The notes below the pieces were generated by a model. It saw nothing but the letters and a program-made list of their open reading frames with translations, made no database searches and was not told the DNA's origin. Below are positions 1-8,407 of a DNA stretch of 64,000 bases, one piece after another (position 1 is the first letter of the stretch; each line of letters begins with the position of its first letter). The position numbers and the translations under genes were made by a program. The stretch is from contig DASYFT010000028.1 of the NCBI GenBank assembly GCA_036498265.1, forward strand, positions 44,405-108,404, given 5' to 3'. This DNA is from Palsa-744 sp036498265 (GTDB lineage Bacteria; Actinomycetota; Thermoleophilia; Solirubrobacterales; Solirubrobacteraceae).

Positions 1-1
1 G

Positions 2-487
2 ACCCCGCACCTGCAGGCTGCTCCCATCCCGGAACTGCGCATACGCGAGATCGAGCTCGCCGAGACCCGTCCGCTGCGGCACACGATTCTCCGCCCGCAC
101 GAGACGATCGACGACCTGGCCGCCCACGAGCCGCCCGGTGCCTTCGCGGTCGGCGGGTTCGACGGCGCGGAGCTCGTCGCGGTCGGCTTCGTGGCACCCG
201 ACGGCGAGCCTGGCGGCTGGCGGGTGCGCGGGATGGCCACCGCGCCGCAGGCGCGCGGCAAGGGCGCCGGCGCCGCCGTCCTCGACGCGCTGGTCCAGCA
301 TGCTCTCGACGGCGGAGCGGCGCGCGTCTGGTGCAACGCGCGAACCCCGGCGATCTCGCTCTACGAGCGCGCCGGGTTCCGCGTCGTCTCGGAGCAGTTC
401 GAGCTGCCCGGGATCGGACCGCACTTCGTGATGGAGCGAAGGACGCGGTCCGATGGAGCTTCGCCCGGCTCGCGCCTCACTCGGTGA
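2..487 (+). CDS. GNAT-family N-acetyltransferase, 5' end outside window
   Basis: Acetyl-CoA-dependent acetyltransferase of the GNAT fold; substrate unknown. The frame is open from base 2, so the true start lies before the window. A GTG at 191 is internal because fold-like sequence precedes it. About 161 residues are visible. The acetyl-CoA loop reads QARGKGAG (Q/R-x-x-G-x-G/A), followed by the helix AAVLDALVQHAL and the C-terminal ISLYERAGFRVVSE, the usual LYExxGF end of the family. The last 11 bases overlap the end of the convergent cupin gene. The family is firm; the substrate cannot be told. Confidence 0.85.
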   Translation, partial: TPHLQAAPIPELRIREIELAETRPLRHTILRPHETIDDLAAHEPPGAFAVGGFDGAELVAVGFVAPDGEPGGWRVRGMATAPQARGKGAGAAVLDALVQHALDGGAARVWCNARTPAISLYERAGFRVVSEQFELPGIGPHFVMERRTRSDGASPGSRLTR

Positions 488-866
488 GCTGCGTGTCCTC
501 ATCGGAGTAGGCCGGCGAGCAGGCGCACACGACGCGCAACGGGGCCGGGCCGACGTTGAAGAGCTTGTGACGGGCGCCCGGCGGGATCAGCGCGCAGTCG
601 CCCTCTCCGATCATCCGCTCCTCGCCGTCCACGACGAGGCGACCGCTCCCGGCGCTGACGAGATAGAGCTCCTCGCTCAGGCGGTGGTAGTGCTCCGTCG
701 TGGCGCCCCCAACCGGGATCGTCGCCTCGGCGAGGCTCTGGTTCTGGGCCGGCGCCGCCACCCGCCCGGCCCACTCGCGTATCTCCGAGCCGTCGAGTGT
801 GACGAACGGGGCTAGCTCGGCGTAGGAGCGCACGTGCACGGCGAAGCAAGGGTAGACGGTCGCCAT
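477..866 (-). CDS. Single-domain cupin protein
   Basis: Small cytoplasmic cupin beta-barrel of 129 residues, probably metal-binding; ligand or reaction unknown. Both cupin motifs are visible: motif 1 GGATTEHYHRLSEELYLVSG-like (HxH then E) near residues 53-75, and motif 2 with PPGARHKLFN near residues 95-104, giving the usual 3-His/1-Glu metal site. ATG at 864-866. It converges on the acetyltransferase and is divergent from the secreted-protein gene at 901, with 34 bp between them. Single-domain cupins of this size are often annotated as mannose-6-phosphate isomerase-like, but nothing here supports that reaction. Confidence 0.85.
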   Translation of the reverse strand: MATVYPCFAVHVRSYAELAPFVTLDGSEIREWAGRVAAPAQNQSLAEATIPVGGATTEHYHRLSEELYLVSAGSGRLVVDGEERMIGEGDCALIPPGARHKLFNVGPAPLRVVCACSPAYSDEDTQLTE

Positions 867-889
867 TGGTCACATCCGCGTTGGTCGCC

Positions 890-895
890 TATGCT
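890..895 (+). promoter_or_regulatory. Candidate -10 element, leaderless start
   Basis: TATGCT fits the actinobacterial -10 TANNNT and ends 5 nt before the GTG at 901, so the transcript would begin at or next to the start codon. No -35 is evident. Confidence 0.4.
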
Positions 896-900
896 CTCCC

Positions 901-1491
901 GTGATGAGGGTGAGCGCAAGGATGCGGCGAGCGACGGCGCGGGGAGTGGTGCGGAGTCTCGCGTCGGCCGCCGCGCTCGGCGCGTGCGCATCCGCAACCG
1001 TGGCGACTGTCGCGGCGGTTGGCGGTAGCGATCTGGCGGCGGCTGCGTCCCCACGCGCGAGGGCCGCCACGTTGGCAACGCTCTCCGGGCTGAGGGAGAC
1101 CAATGCGGTTTTCGCCGTCGGCCGGGCGCCCACGCCTCTGTTCGGCCAGACGGCGGCGAGGCGACACGCCAAAGGCACCACCTTCTCGTTCGGGCTAGAC
1201 CAGCCCGCGCTCGTCAACATCGCGATCGAGACGACCGCTCCGGGTCGCCGCGTGGGGCGACGCTGCAGGCCGGCAAGCCGGAGGCTGCGCCGCCGGCCGC
1301 GCTGCACCCTCGCGGTGAGGGCGGCGTCGCTGATCCGGAACGGGCGACCCGGGCCGAACAGGGTGGCCTTCAGCGGCCGGGCTGGGCAGATCGTGCTCGA
1401 CCCAGGCCACTACCTGGCGCTGTTCACCGCGGTCGACGCGGCCGGTGCATCGCCTGCCAAGACGCTGCGCTTCACCGTCGTCAAGCGCTAG
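901..1491 (+). CDS. Exported protein of unknown function
   Basis: A 196-residue exported protein. The N-terminus has a basic stretch (RMRRATARGVVR), a hydrophobic segment rich in Ala/Val to about residue 40, then an Ala-rich cleavage region. LGAC at residues 26-29 could be a lipobox. The mature part contains KGTTFSFGLDQPALVNIAI, a basic GRRVGRRC segment and a C-terminal GHYLALFTAVDAAGASP stretch. This looks like an extracellular beta-sandwich repeat common in secreted proteins of this lineage, which is recalled rather than searched. GTG start at 901, or ATG at 904. It overlaps the convergent hydrolase by 4 bp. Function unknown. Confidence 0.75.
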   Translation: MMRVSARMRRATARGVVRSLASAAALGACASATVATVAAVGGSDLAAAASPRARAATLATLSGLRETNAVFAVGRAPTPLFGQTAARRHAKGTTFSFGLDQPALVNIAIETTAPGRRVGRRCRPASRRLRRRPRCTLAVRAASLIRNGRPGPNRVAFSGRAGQIVLDPGHYLALFTAVDAAGASPAKTLRFTVVKR

Positions 1492-1982
1492 AGCGCACGC
1501 GTGAAGGCGGCGATCCGCTCCGCGACGTCATCGGCGACGCGCTGCAGCCCGTGCCCGAGACCTGAGTAGACGTGCAGCTCCGCTCGCGGCAGGAGCTTCG
1601 CCGACGCTTGCAGGAGATCGATCCGGGCGAACTGGTCGCGATCCCCGGACAGCAACAGCACGGGGCAGGAGATATCGCTCCAGTGCCTGTCACGTAGCTC
1701 CTCCGGGTGCCCTGGACGGTGCAGCGGATAGCTGAGGAGGACCAGGCCCGCGGGCGGCGTCTCGGCCGCCACCATGCTGGCGACCCGGCCGCCGTAGGAA
1801 TGGCCGCCGATGACCGACCGGCTGAGCCCATCACCGACCTGCTCTCGTAGCGATCGCGTCGCCCGCTCGGCCGCGCCTCTGGGGAGGTTCAGAGCCGATG
1901 CCTCGATGCCGAGCTCGAGCAGGCGATCGATGTACGGCCGCATTGTCTCCGGGCCGCCGGAGGCGCCATGCCCGAGCCACAC
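1488..1982 (-). CDS. Alpha/beta hydrolase, KAN/dienelactone-hydrolase-like
   Basis: Short alpha/beta hydrolase of 164 residues. The nucleophile elbow is GGHSYGGR (Ser near residue 62), the acid is in LLSGDRDQF and the His in SGLGHGLQ, in the expected order. The N-terminal WLGHGASGGP is the oxyanion-hole strand. The size and the HGASGG start match the KAN-type hydrolases (TEX30-like) rather than larger esterases. Substrate unknown. GTG at 1980-1982 is the first usable start; the frame is closed by a stop 30 nt upstream. The 3' end overlaps the convergent exported-protein gene. Confidence 0.85.
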   Translation of the reverse strand: MWLGHGASGGPETMRPYIDRLLELGIEASALNLPRGAAERATRSLREQVGDGLSRSVIGGHSYGGRVASMVAAETPPAGLVLLSYPLHRPGHPEELRDRHWSDISCPVLLLSGDRDQFARIDLLQASAKLLPRAELHVYSGLGHGLQRVADDVAERIAAFTRAL

Positions 1983-2077
1983 CTCTGTGCCTGAAGCAGC
2001 CAGGCCTCGAGTCTAAGGGCAGCTCAGCTGCGTAGGCTGCGGTGGCCGGCTCACAATCGACACCGGGAGAGCCACAC

Positions 2078-2398
2078 ATGATCATCACCACGATGAACGA
2101 CCTGCCGGGCTATGACGTCGAAGAGGTCGTGGGGGAGGTGTTCGGGCTGACGGTGCGCGCACGGAACCTCGGCTCACAGCTGGGGGCCACGCTGAAGTCG
2201 CTGGTCGGAGGGGAGCTCAAGGGAATGACCAAGATGCTGGCCGAAGGCCGCACGCATGCGACCGAGCGGCTCGTCGAGGAGGCCGAGGCCAAGGGGGCGA
2301 ACGCGGTGATCGCGTTCCGCTTCGACACGTCGGAGCTCGGGACGACATGGACGGAGATCTGCGCCTATGGCACCGCCGTCCGCGCGACCAAGCGATGA
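2078..2398 (+). CDS. YbjQ/UPF0145 family protein (DUF74)
   Basis: A 106-residue protein of the YbjQ family, a small fold that forms pentameric rings in solved members; function unproven. The typical order is visible: LPGYDVEEVVGEVFGLTV near the start, then ARNLGSQLGATLKSLVGGEL, a helix with AEGRTHATERLVEEAEAKGA, and the final strand NAVIAFRFDTS and EICAYGTAV. ATG at 2078 is preceded by a GGGAGA Shine-Dalgarno at 2065-2070. An upstream in-frame GTG at 2042 adds residues absent from the family. The FxsA gene follows 30 bp downstream. Confidence 0.9.
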   Translation: MIITTMNDLPGYDVEEVVGEVFGLTVRARNLGSQLGATLKSLVGGELKGMTKMLAEGRTHATERLVEEAEAKGANAVIAFRFDTSELGTTWTEICAYGTAVRATKR

Positions 2399-2414
2399 TG
2401 CCTCTCCCGCCGCG

Positions 2415-2420
2415 TAGGCT
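2415..2420 (+). promoter_or_regulatory. Candidate -10 element, leaderless start
   Basis: TAGGCT (TANNNT) ends 8 nt before the GTG start of fxsA at 2429, the spacing expected for a leaderless mRNA. A similar TAGGCT at 2033-2038 could serve the YbjQ-like gene with a short leader. Confidence 0.4.
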
Positions 2421-2428
2421 GGTGTCAC

Positions 2429-2893
2429 GTGCCGTTCTTCGTCCTGCCGATCGCATGGCTCGCCCTCGAGGTCTTCGCCTTCATCGAGGTGGGGCTGGCG
2501 ATCGGCTTCGCCCTCGCCACCGGTCTGCTCGTCGCGACCTCGCTGCTCGGCCTGCTGCTGCTTCGCGTCCTCGGCAAAGCCGCCGTGGAGCGGATCTCGC
2601 TCGCGATCGCCGAGCGGCGGGCTCCGGGCCGTGCCGCGCTCGATGGCGCGCTCGGTTTCCTCGGCTGTGTCCTGCTGGTCGCGCCCGGGTTCGTAAGCGA
2701 TGGCTTGGGGGTCCTGCTCGTGTTCCCGGCGACACGCGCGCTCGTGCGCCTGTGGATCGCACGCCGCTATGCCAGGCGTGTGATGGCTTTCGCCGCGAGC
2801 GCGGCGCGATTCAGCTCGCGTGGGCGTGGCCCGTGGCCGGCTGACGTCGAGTCGACCGCCGTCGAGGAGGACCAGGGCCGGCTCGACGCCTGA
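2429..2893 (+). CDS. fxsA: FxsA family membrane protein
   Basis: Small inner-membrane protein of 154 residues. FxsA of E. coli relieves F-plasmid exclusion of phage T7; the native role of the family is unknown. Two or three hydrophobic segments lie at about residues 3-45 and 75-105. The family signature is seen in ALEVFAFIEVGLAIGF near the N-terminus and in GALGFLGCVLLVAPGFVSD, ending with a basic cluster IARRYARR. The polar C-terminal tail is probably cytoplasmic. GTG start, likely leaderless. Confidence 0.85.
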   Translation: MPFFVLPIAWLALEVFAFIEVGLAIGFALATGLLVATSLLGLLLLRVLGKAAVERISLAIAERRAPGRAALDGALGFLGCVLLVAPGFVSDGLGVLLVFPATRALVRLWIARRYARRVMAFAASAARFSSRGRGPWPADVESTAVEEDQGRLDA

Positions 2894-2944
2894 GCGCTGT
2901 CCGGGCCTACAAGTCCAGCGGCGCCGGTGCCAAACTGCTGGGTG

Positions 2945-3823
2945 ATGCTGTTCATCGCCACCGACTGGGCGACGATCTCCGCGCTGGTGACGGGCGCCGG
3001 GACGCTGGTTCTGGCTGTCGCCACGTTCGCTTCGGTCAGGTCCTCGAACCGCTCGGCGAGGATCGCGGAGGCAGCGCTGCAGGAGCAGCGCAGGCCGGTG
3101 CTCGCGCCGTCTCGTCTCGAGGACCCGCTGCAGAAGCTCATGTTCGTGGAGGGGCACTGGGTCAGCGCGGCCGGAGGTCGCGCGGCCGTCGAGCACATCG
3201 ACGGCGTCGTCTACCTCGCCATGAGCATCAGGAACGTCGGCAGCGGAATCGGCGTGTGCCAGGGGTGGGTCGCGAGGCCGGGATTCGCCTCGCTGCGGAA
3301 CATGCCGACTCACGCCTCCGCGGATGAGTTCCGGGTGCAGACGCGCGACATGTACGTCCCCGCGGGCGACATCGGCATGTGGCAGGGAGCCCTGCGGGAC
3401 CCTGACGATCCGGTCCGCGTCGCGATCGCCAAACAGATCGATGCCGGCGAGACCTTCGCGATAGAGCTTCTGTACACCGATCAGGTCGGGCTTCAGCGGA
3501 CGATCACCCGGTTCGCAGTCGCACCGGCGGCCGATTCGTGGCTCACGACGGTTGCCAGGCACTGGTACCTCGACTGGGACGGGCCGCGTCCGGAGCGTGA
3601 CGTGCTGGAGGCTACGGACACGATCATTCGTGAGCAGGAAGCGGCCGAGCGCCATGCCGCAGCAGCCCATGAGCCGGGTGGGGAGTCAGATGGCGCCGCA
3701 GATCTCGACGGCGCGAGGGAAGCGGATGTCGGGGCCCGGGCGGACGGGAGCCGCGTCGCATCCGGCGAGCAGCCTGCTCAGCCTGCGCCTTCTCTGCCCG
3801 GCCCTGCCCGGCCGAGAAGCTAG
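2945..3823 (+). CDS. Membrane-anchored protein of unknown function
   Basis: About 292 residues. One N-terminal transmembrane segment (SALVTGAGTLVLAVATFASV) is followed by a short coiled region NRSARIAEAALQEQRRPVL and a soluble domain with LEDPLQKLMFVEGHW and VYLAMSIRNVGSGIGV. The last 60 residues are disordered and rich in Ala, Gly and Pro. Proteins with this start (one helix, then a RPVL...PSRLxDP pattern) recur in high-GC actinobacteria without a known role. ATG at 2945 is chosen; GTG at 2927 or 2942 are in-frame alternatives and no good ribosome site separates them. Confidence 0.7.
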   Translation: MLFIATDWATISALVTGAGTLVLAVATFASVRSSNRSARIAEAALQEQRRPVLAPSRLEDPLQKLMFVEGHWVSAAGGRAAVEHIDGVVYLAMSIRNVGSGIGVCQGWVARPGFASLRNMPTHASADEFRVQTRDMYVPAGDIGMWQGALRDPDDPVRVAIAKQIDAGETFAIELLYTDQVGLQRTITRFAVAPAADSWLTTVARHWYLDWDGPRPERDVLEATDTIIREQEAAERHAAAAHEPGGESDGAADLDGAREADVGARADGSRVASGEQPAQPAPSLPGPARPRS

Positions 3824-3877
3824 GACCGCTTGCTCGCCCGGCTGTAAGATCGAGCCAACTGCGATGAGGGGGGCTCG

Positions 3878-4657
3878 TTGACAAGGTTGTCAGAGATCGG
3901 GGGGCGGCGGCTTCCGTTCCTGCGGTGGTCGTTCCTGCGGCTGGCTTTGGGCATGCGCAAGCTGACCCGGGATTGGCAGGTCGGAGACGGGCGCGAGGAG
4001 GCCCTCGCGAGCCATGTCATCGAGAACGCACGCAGGGGGGACCTCGACGACACGATCCGGGTGATCGACGATTTCTGCATGACGCGAAGCGTGATGATGA
4101 ACGTGGGGGACGAGAAGGGCGAGATCCTCGACCGCGCCGTGCAGCGCGCCGCGCCGGCGTTGCTCCTCGAGCTCGGCACCTACTGCGGCTACAGCGGCCT
4201 TCGTACGGCGAGGGTGATGCCCGCAGGCGCCAGGCTCTACTCGCTCGAGTTCAACCCGGCCAACGCGGACATCGCACGACGGATCTGGGCTCACGCGGGG
4301 GTGGACGATCGGCTCACGGTGGTCCTGGGGACGCTCGGTGACGGTGGGGCTACGATCCAGCGGCTGCGCAGCGAGTTCGGCTTCACGGAGGGGGCCCTCG
4401 ACTTCGTGTTCGTCGATCACGACAAGCAGGCCTACCTCCCGGATCTCGAGCGCATCCTGAGCGAGCGCTGGCTCCATCCGGACTCGATCGTCGTGGCGGA
4501 CAATGTGAGGTTCCCGGGAGCCCCGAAGTACCGCGCCTACATGCAGGACCAGGAGGGCAGGACCTGGCGCACCGTGGAGCACGACACGCACGTGGAGTAC
4601 CAATCCCTGTTGAAGGATCTCGTGCTCGAGTCCGAGTACCTCGGTGAGGCCGCCTGA
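3878..4657 (+). CDS. Class I SAM-dependent O-methyltransferase, COMT-like
   Basis: A 259-residue methyltransferase resembling catechol O-methyltransferases. Motif I is LLELGTYCGYSGLRTA near residues 95-110; the acidic strand-2 end is LYSLEFNP; the metal/substrate loop is FVDHDKQAYLPDL; and VVADNVRFPGAPKY follows, all in COMT order. The substrate is probably a catechol or hydroxylated small molecule (inference). The N-terminal 40 residues are extra and basic. TTG start at 3878 is supported by the purine-rich GATGAGGGGGG just upstream; TAAGAT at 3845-3850 could be its -10. Confidence 0.8.
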   Translation: MTRLSEIGGRRLPFLRWSFLRLALGMRKLTRDWQVGDGREEALASHVIENARRGDLDDTIRVIDDFCMTRSVMMNVGDEKGEILDRAVQRAAPALLLELGTYCGYSGLRTARVMPAGARLYSLEFNPANADIARRIWAHAGVDDRLTVVLGTLGDGGATIQRLRSEFGFTEGALDFVFVDHDKQAYLPDLERILSERWLHPDSIVVADNVRFPGAPKYRAYMQDQEGRTWRTVEHDTHVEYQSLLKDLVLESEYLGEAA

Positions 4658-4715
4658 GCGCTCATCGTCCGCTCGGGGCCATCAAGCAGGTGGCGTCGAG
4701 CAGGTGTGGGCCGAT

Positions 4716-5285
4716 CTACCTGCGGGGGAAGGTGACGGCGAACCGTCCCACGATCGTCGTACCCGACGCGAGCGGTCGGGGCAGCCCGTCGGGATAGGAG
4801 TACTGCCTCGGCAGAGCGACGACACCGCACACCCGCCGGCCTTCCACGCTCCAGCACGGGCTTGGAGGCCCGTACGGTTCTGCCCGGCACGGGTAGGTGC
4901 TTTCGCACGGTGGTGCGTGAGGCACGGCGTAGATCGCGCCTTCGTAGGAGCCACCGCGGCACCAGTGCCCGGTCGACGACTTCGCGGGGGTCAGGGCAAG
5001 GGAGACAGCTCCGTCGGGGCTCGGGTACCCGTAGTCGGTCCGCGACATGTCGCTCGAGATGGAGCATGGCGGCGGCGATCTCCTGGTGTAGCCCCTGTAC
5101 GGCTTCAGCACGATGACCGCGTAGTAGTAGCCACGTTCCGGCAGTCTCCCGGCTCGGAAGGCGACGTGGAGGTTCTGGCGCACGGGCGGCTTGCTCTGCA
5201 CGTGCACCGTGAGTGCCGCTGCTGCGTTCGCGAACGAGAGGAGCGCTGCGGAGACCACGAGGCCCGCGACCCCGCGCTTTCGCAA
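4716..5285 (-). CDS. Secreted protein of unknown function
   Basis: About 189 residues from a TTG start at 5283-5285 chosen because it places RKRGVAGLVVSAALLSFANA as a clean Sec signal peptide at the N-terminus. An in-frame GTG at 5414 would add 43 polar residues before the signal. The mature protein opens with LTVHVQSKPPVRQNLHVAF and contains several Cys (PPCSI, GHWCRGG, APPCESTYPC, SPCW, RRVCG), suggesting disulphides outside the cell. It ends with TTIVGRFAVTFPRR, a likely beta strand. Not recognised. It is divergent from the oxidoreductase at 5537. Confidence 0.6.
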   Translation of the reverse strand: MRKRGVAGLVVSAALLSFANAAAALTVHVQSKPPVRQNLHVAFRAGRLPERGYYYAVIVLKPYRGYTRRSPPPCSISSDMSRTDYGYPSPDGAVSLALTPAKSSTGHWCRGGSYEGAIYAVPHAPPCESTYPCRAEPYGPPSPCWSVEGRRVCGVVALPRQYSYPDGLPRPLASGTTIVGRFAVTFPRR

Positions 5286-5536
5286 GATGTGGGAGCGCGA
5301 GTCCGCGTTGGTCCCCGCGCTCCCCGAGATGAGGTTAGGTTGGGGCTTTGAGCGCGTCAACTCCTGTGTCCGTGCGCTGGAGCCGCATCGGCGGGAGAGG
5401 TCGTGCGGCCTCACGTGTGGAAACTACCCGACGGCAGGCTCGCGAGGCTCGGCTATGCTCCAGTCCGGGCCATCTGGAATTGCTCCAGATAGGCGATCTT
5501 TGAAGGGAACGAACGTCGTTCGGGCCGAGTAGCGTC

Positions 5537-6019
5537 ATGTCATTGCTCGCACGGGTCACCGCCTCGGGCTCGGAGCTCGCGAACAAGCGCGGCGTCTACC
5601 TGGGCCGGCGCTCAACGAAGGTCCATGTCGCCGTGTATCGCTGGTCCGGTGGCAGGATCGGCGGAAACGTCCCCGGCTGGCCGGATGCCCGGATCCTCCT
5701 GCTGGAGCACATCGGAGCCAGAACGGGAGCCAGGCGAACGTCACCCGTCATGTACCACCAGGACGGCGACGTCCTTGCGGTGGCGGCGTCGAAGGCGGGA
5801 CAGCCAACCAATCCCTCGTGGTTCCACAACCTCATGGCCAACCCGGAGACCAGGGTCCAGATCGGCTCGGAGACCCGAAACGTCCGCGCCCGTGTCGCGA
5901 ACGACGCTGAGCGCGAGATCCTCTGGCAGGGCTTCGTCGCGTTCTATCCCGGATACGAGTTCTTTCAGCGCAATGCCAGGGGTCGCGAGATCCCCATCGT
6001 CATCCTCGAGCGTCGTTGA
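5537..6019 (+). CDS. Nitroreductase-family deazaflavin (F420)-dependent oxidoreductase
   Basis: A 160-residue split-beta-barrel protein of the Ddn/FDOR type, which use reduced F420 in actinobacteria. Key segments are ILLLEHIGARTGARRTSPVM, the VLAVAASKAGQPTNPSWFHN cofactor-binding stretch, NLMANPETRVQIG, and the terminal EIPIVILERR. The substrate is not predictable. ATG at 5537 follows a ~120-bp gap shared with the divergent secreted-protein gene. A second member of this family lies at 11876-12301 and shares the KxGxPTNPxWxHNLxANP signature. Confidence 0.9.
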   Translation: MSLLARVTASGSELANKRGVYLGRRSTKVHVAVYRWSGGRIGGNVPGWPDARILLLEHIGARTGARRTSPVMYHQDGDVLAVAASKAGQPTNPSWFHNLMANPETRVQIGSETRNVRARVANDAEREILWQGFVAFYPGYEFFQRNARGREIPIVILERR

Positions 6020-6165
6020 GAGGCGCGATTTGGCTCGGCAACGACCCGACGGCGCCGGGTCCCGGGTGGGCCCCGGAGGAGCCGCCGCTGGACCCGATCA
6101 GCCAGACGCCGACGGGGCACGTTCCGGGTGCCGATCGACGCCCGACCGAGGCCGGGGACAACTAG
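6016..6165 (+). CDS. Possible 49-residue Pro-rich small protein
   Basis: A TTG overlapping the stop of the preceding gene opens a 49-codon frame with codon third positions mostly G/C and a plausible acidic, Pro-rich composition (GNDPTAPGPGWAPEEPPLDP). There is no clear Shine-Dalgarno sequence and no recognised homologue, so it may be chance in GC-rich DNA. Translational coupling to the upstream gene is the only support. Beyond it, 6166-6290 shows nothing identifiable. Confidence 0.2.
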   Translation: MRGAIWLGNDPTAPGPGWAPEEPPLDPISQTPTGHVPGADRRPTEAGDN

Positions 6166-6290
6166 GAGCCTGAGCGCCGGCCGGAGGTCGGGGGCCTGCA
6201 GTGTGCCCGTTGGGGGCCGGCCGAAGCGTCACGAGCCTACTCGGCGCCGACGACCTCGCCGTTTCGGGGAGGCCCTGGCGCGAGGGCGAT

Positions 6291-8363
6291 TCAGGCGGCC
6301 TGCGCTGCGGCGATCGGGAGCATCGCAGCGACACACGTCCCATGGTCGGGAGGGCTCTCGAACCAAAGGGTGCCGTTGACCGCGGCGGCTCGGTCGCGAA
6401 GGCCGAGCAGCCCGCTACTGCCGTTCATCCGCGCACCGCCGATGCCGTCGTCGCGCACCTCGAGTCGAAGCCGTCCGTCATCGACCGCGGCCGCGATCCG
6501 CGCGCTCGTGGCCTGCGCATGCCTGACCGCGTTCGTGAGTGCCTCGGCGACGATGAAGTAAGCGGTCGCCTCGAGCGCTGCGGGAAACCGCTCGCTGGTC
6601 ACGTCGACCGTCATTTTCAGATGGGTGCGCGAGACGAGCGATTCGATTCCGGCGCGCAGACCGCCTCTGGTGAGTGCGCCGGGCAGGATCCCGTGCGCGA
6701 GCTCGCGCAGCTCGCCGTTCGCCTGCTCGGCCTGCGCAAGCGCCTCGTCCACCAGCTCCACCACCGGCCCTGTGGCGTCGCCGAGCTCTTTGCGCGCCAG
6801 CTTCAACGCCAGCACCGTGCCGACCAGGCGTTGCTGCGCGCCGTCGTGGAGGTCACGCTGGATGCGACGGCGCGCTTCGTCGGCGGCCACCACGAGGCGC
6901 GCACGGGAGGCGGAGAGGTCCGCACGGTGCTGGGCGTTCGCGATCACGACGGCCACGAGCTCGGCGAGGTTCGCCAGGCGCTGCTCTGCATCGGCAGGCA
7001 GAGGCTTCACGTTCGTGGAAGCGGCGAGCACGCCCCAGAGGCGGCCGTCGACCGTGATCGGGCTGGCAACGGCAGAGCAGGCCCGGGTGCGGCGCAGGTA
7101 GGCCGGGAGCACGCCGGTCGCTGAGCTGTAGTCGTGGTGCTCGACGCGGGCTGAGCGACCTGTACGGAACACAGCCGTGATCGCGAGGGAATCGTCCAGC
7201 TCGATGGGCGCGTCGACGTCGACCTCCGCAACCCAGCGACCGGACCATGCCATGACTCTCGCCGTGTGGTCGGGTTCGTAGCGACTCACCGCAGCGTCCT
7301 CAGCGCCGAGCAGCGGCCGGACCTCTGCCGCGACCGCCTTGAAGATGTCTTCCGGCGACACATCGCGCGCGACCGCGGTCGCCAGCCGCCGCAACACGGT
7401 CTGCTCATCGTCGAGCACGCGTCCATCGCTACGCCCGGGGCGCCATTTCGAGGCCGTTGCACCGAGTTCGCGCATGACGAGGGCCTCTCCGCCCCCGACC
7501 GGCTCGGCGACCACCCGGACGCCGGACGGCAGGACCAGCTCCCCGCCGCCGGCCGGCAGCTCGAACGGCACGCCGCTCAGCCACCCGCCCGCAAGGTCGG
7601 CCACGACCCGCCCAGTCGGGCTCACGAGCGCGCGTCGGCCGGAGCGGCCGGCGATCCCCGCTTCGTAGCGAGCGCGCAGCTGGTTGTCGCGTTGTTCGAG
7701 CCGCTCGCGCAGATAGCCCTCCACGGCTCGCGCGGCCCGCACGGCGGTCAGCAGGCTGTCCGGGCGCACGTGCTTCTCGAGCCCCGTCAGATCGATGACG
7801 CCGAGCAGCTCACCTGTCTCGGGGTCGTGCACTGGCGCGGCTGAGCAGGTCCACGCCTGCACGACCTCGACGAAGTGCTCGGTCGCGAAGATCTGCACGG
7901 CGTGATCCGCCGCCAGCGCGGTGCCGATTGCGTTGGTTCCCGCGCCGGTCTCGCTCCAAAGCGCCCCCTCCGTGAAGTTCATCGAGTCGGCGGCGCGAGA
8001 TCGGACCCCCGCGTCACCGTCGACTTGGAGCAGTACGCCCGACGCGTCGCTCACCACGATCAGGTGCTCGGACCGGGCTGCGATGGTCTCGAGCCGGTCG
8101 CGAATCAGATCGGCGACCCCGCTGAGCGGATGCACGTCCCAGCGCGCGATCGCCTCGGCTCGGTCGGCTGCGACCGGAGCGAGGCTTCCTCCGGCCGGGT
8201 CGACGCCGGCGTCGAGCGATCGCCGCCACGATGCGGCCACGGGCCCGCGCACCCCGTTCACTCGTCCCTCGGTCACGAAGTGCTCCCAGTCCTGGCGCAG
8301 CTCGCGCGCACGCGTCGCCGGCGAAGTGCTCGCGTCGAGGGCCAGCCATGAGTCATGGGGCAT
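6291..8363 (-). CDS. Double-GAF sensor histidine kinase with AcoR-like input domain
   Basis: About 690 residues, no membrane segment. The N-terminal ~280 residues match the GAF-containing sensor part of AcoR-type activators: PVAASWRRSLDAGVDP, HPLSGVADLIRD, LIVVSDASGVLL, EGALWSETGAGTNAIGTALA and TCSAAPVHDPETGELLGVID. A second GAF domain (VMAWSGRWVAEVDVDAPIEL ... PITVDGRLWGVLAAS) precedes a HisKA_3 dimerisation helix with the phospho-His in RRRIQRDLHDGAQQRLVG and a HATPase with EALTNAVRHAQAT, DDGIGG and GLLGLRDRA. So it is a NarX/DesK-like kinase. ATG at 8361-8363 is chosen; ATG at 8415-8417 would overlap the upstream gene. No partner response regulator is adjacent. Confidence 0.85.
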   Translation of the reverse strand: MPHDSWLALDASTSPATRARELRQDWEHFVTEGRVNGVRGPVAASWRRSLDAGVDPAGGSLAPVAADRAEAIARWDVHPLSGVADLIRDRLETIAARSEHLIVVSDASGVLLQVDGDAGVRSRAADSMNFTEGALWSETGAGTNAIGTALAADHAVQIFATEHFVEVVQAWTCSAAPVHDPETGELLGVIDLTGLEKHVRPDSLLTAVRAARAVEGYLRERLEQRDNQLRARYEAGIAGRSGRRALVSPTGRVVADLAGGWLSGVPFELPAGGGELVLPSGVRVVAEPVGGGEALVMRELGATASKWRPGRSDGRVLDDEQTVLRRLATAVARDVSPEDIFKAVAAEVRPLLGAEDAAVSRYEPDHTARVMAWSGRWVAEVDVDAPIELDDSLAITAVFRTGRSARVEHHDYSSATGVLPAYLRRTRACSAVASPITVDGRLWGVLAASTNVKPLPADAEQRLANLAELVAVVIANAQHRADLSASRARLVVAADEARRRIQRDLHDGAQQRLVGTVLALKLARKELGDATGPVVELVDEALAQAEQANGELRELAHGILPGALTRGGLRAGIESLVSRTHLKMTVDVTSERFPAALEATAYFIVAEALTNAVRHAQATSARIAAAVDDGRLRLEVRDDGIGGARMNGSSGLLGLRDRAAAVNGTLWFESPPDHGTCVAAMLPIAAAQAA

Positions 8364-8407
8364 CCCGTTGGTGCTGGTAAGCGGACGGCTGCGAAACCCA
8401 AGAGGCG

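Noticed and set aside
6201..7124. Plus-strand open frames opposite the GAF kinase
   Set aside because: They are shadows of a gene with clear catalytic motifs on the minus strand.
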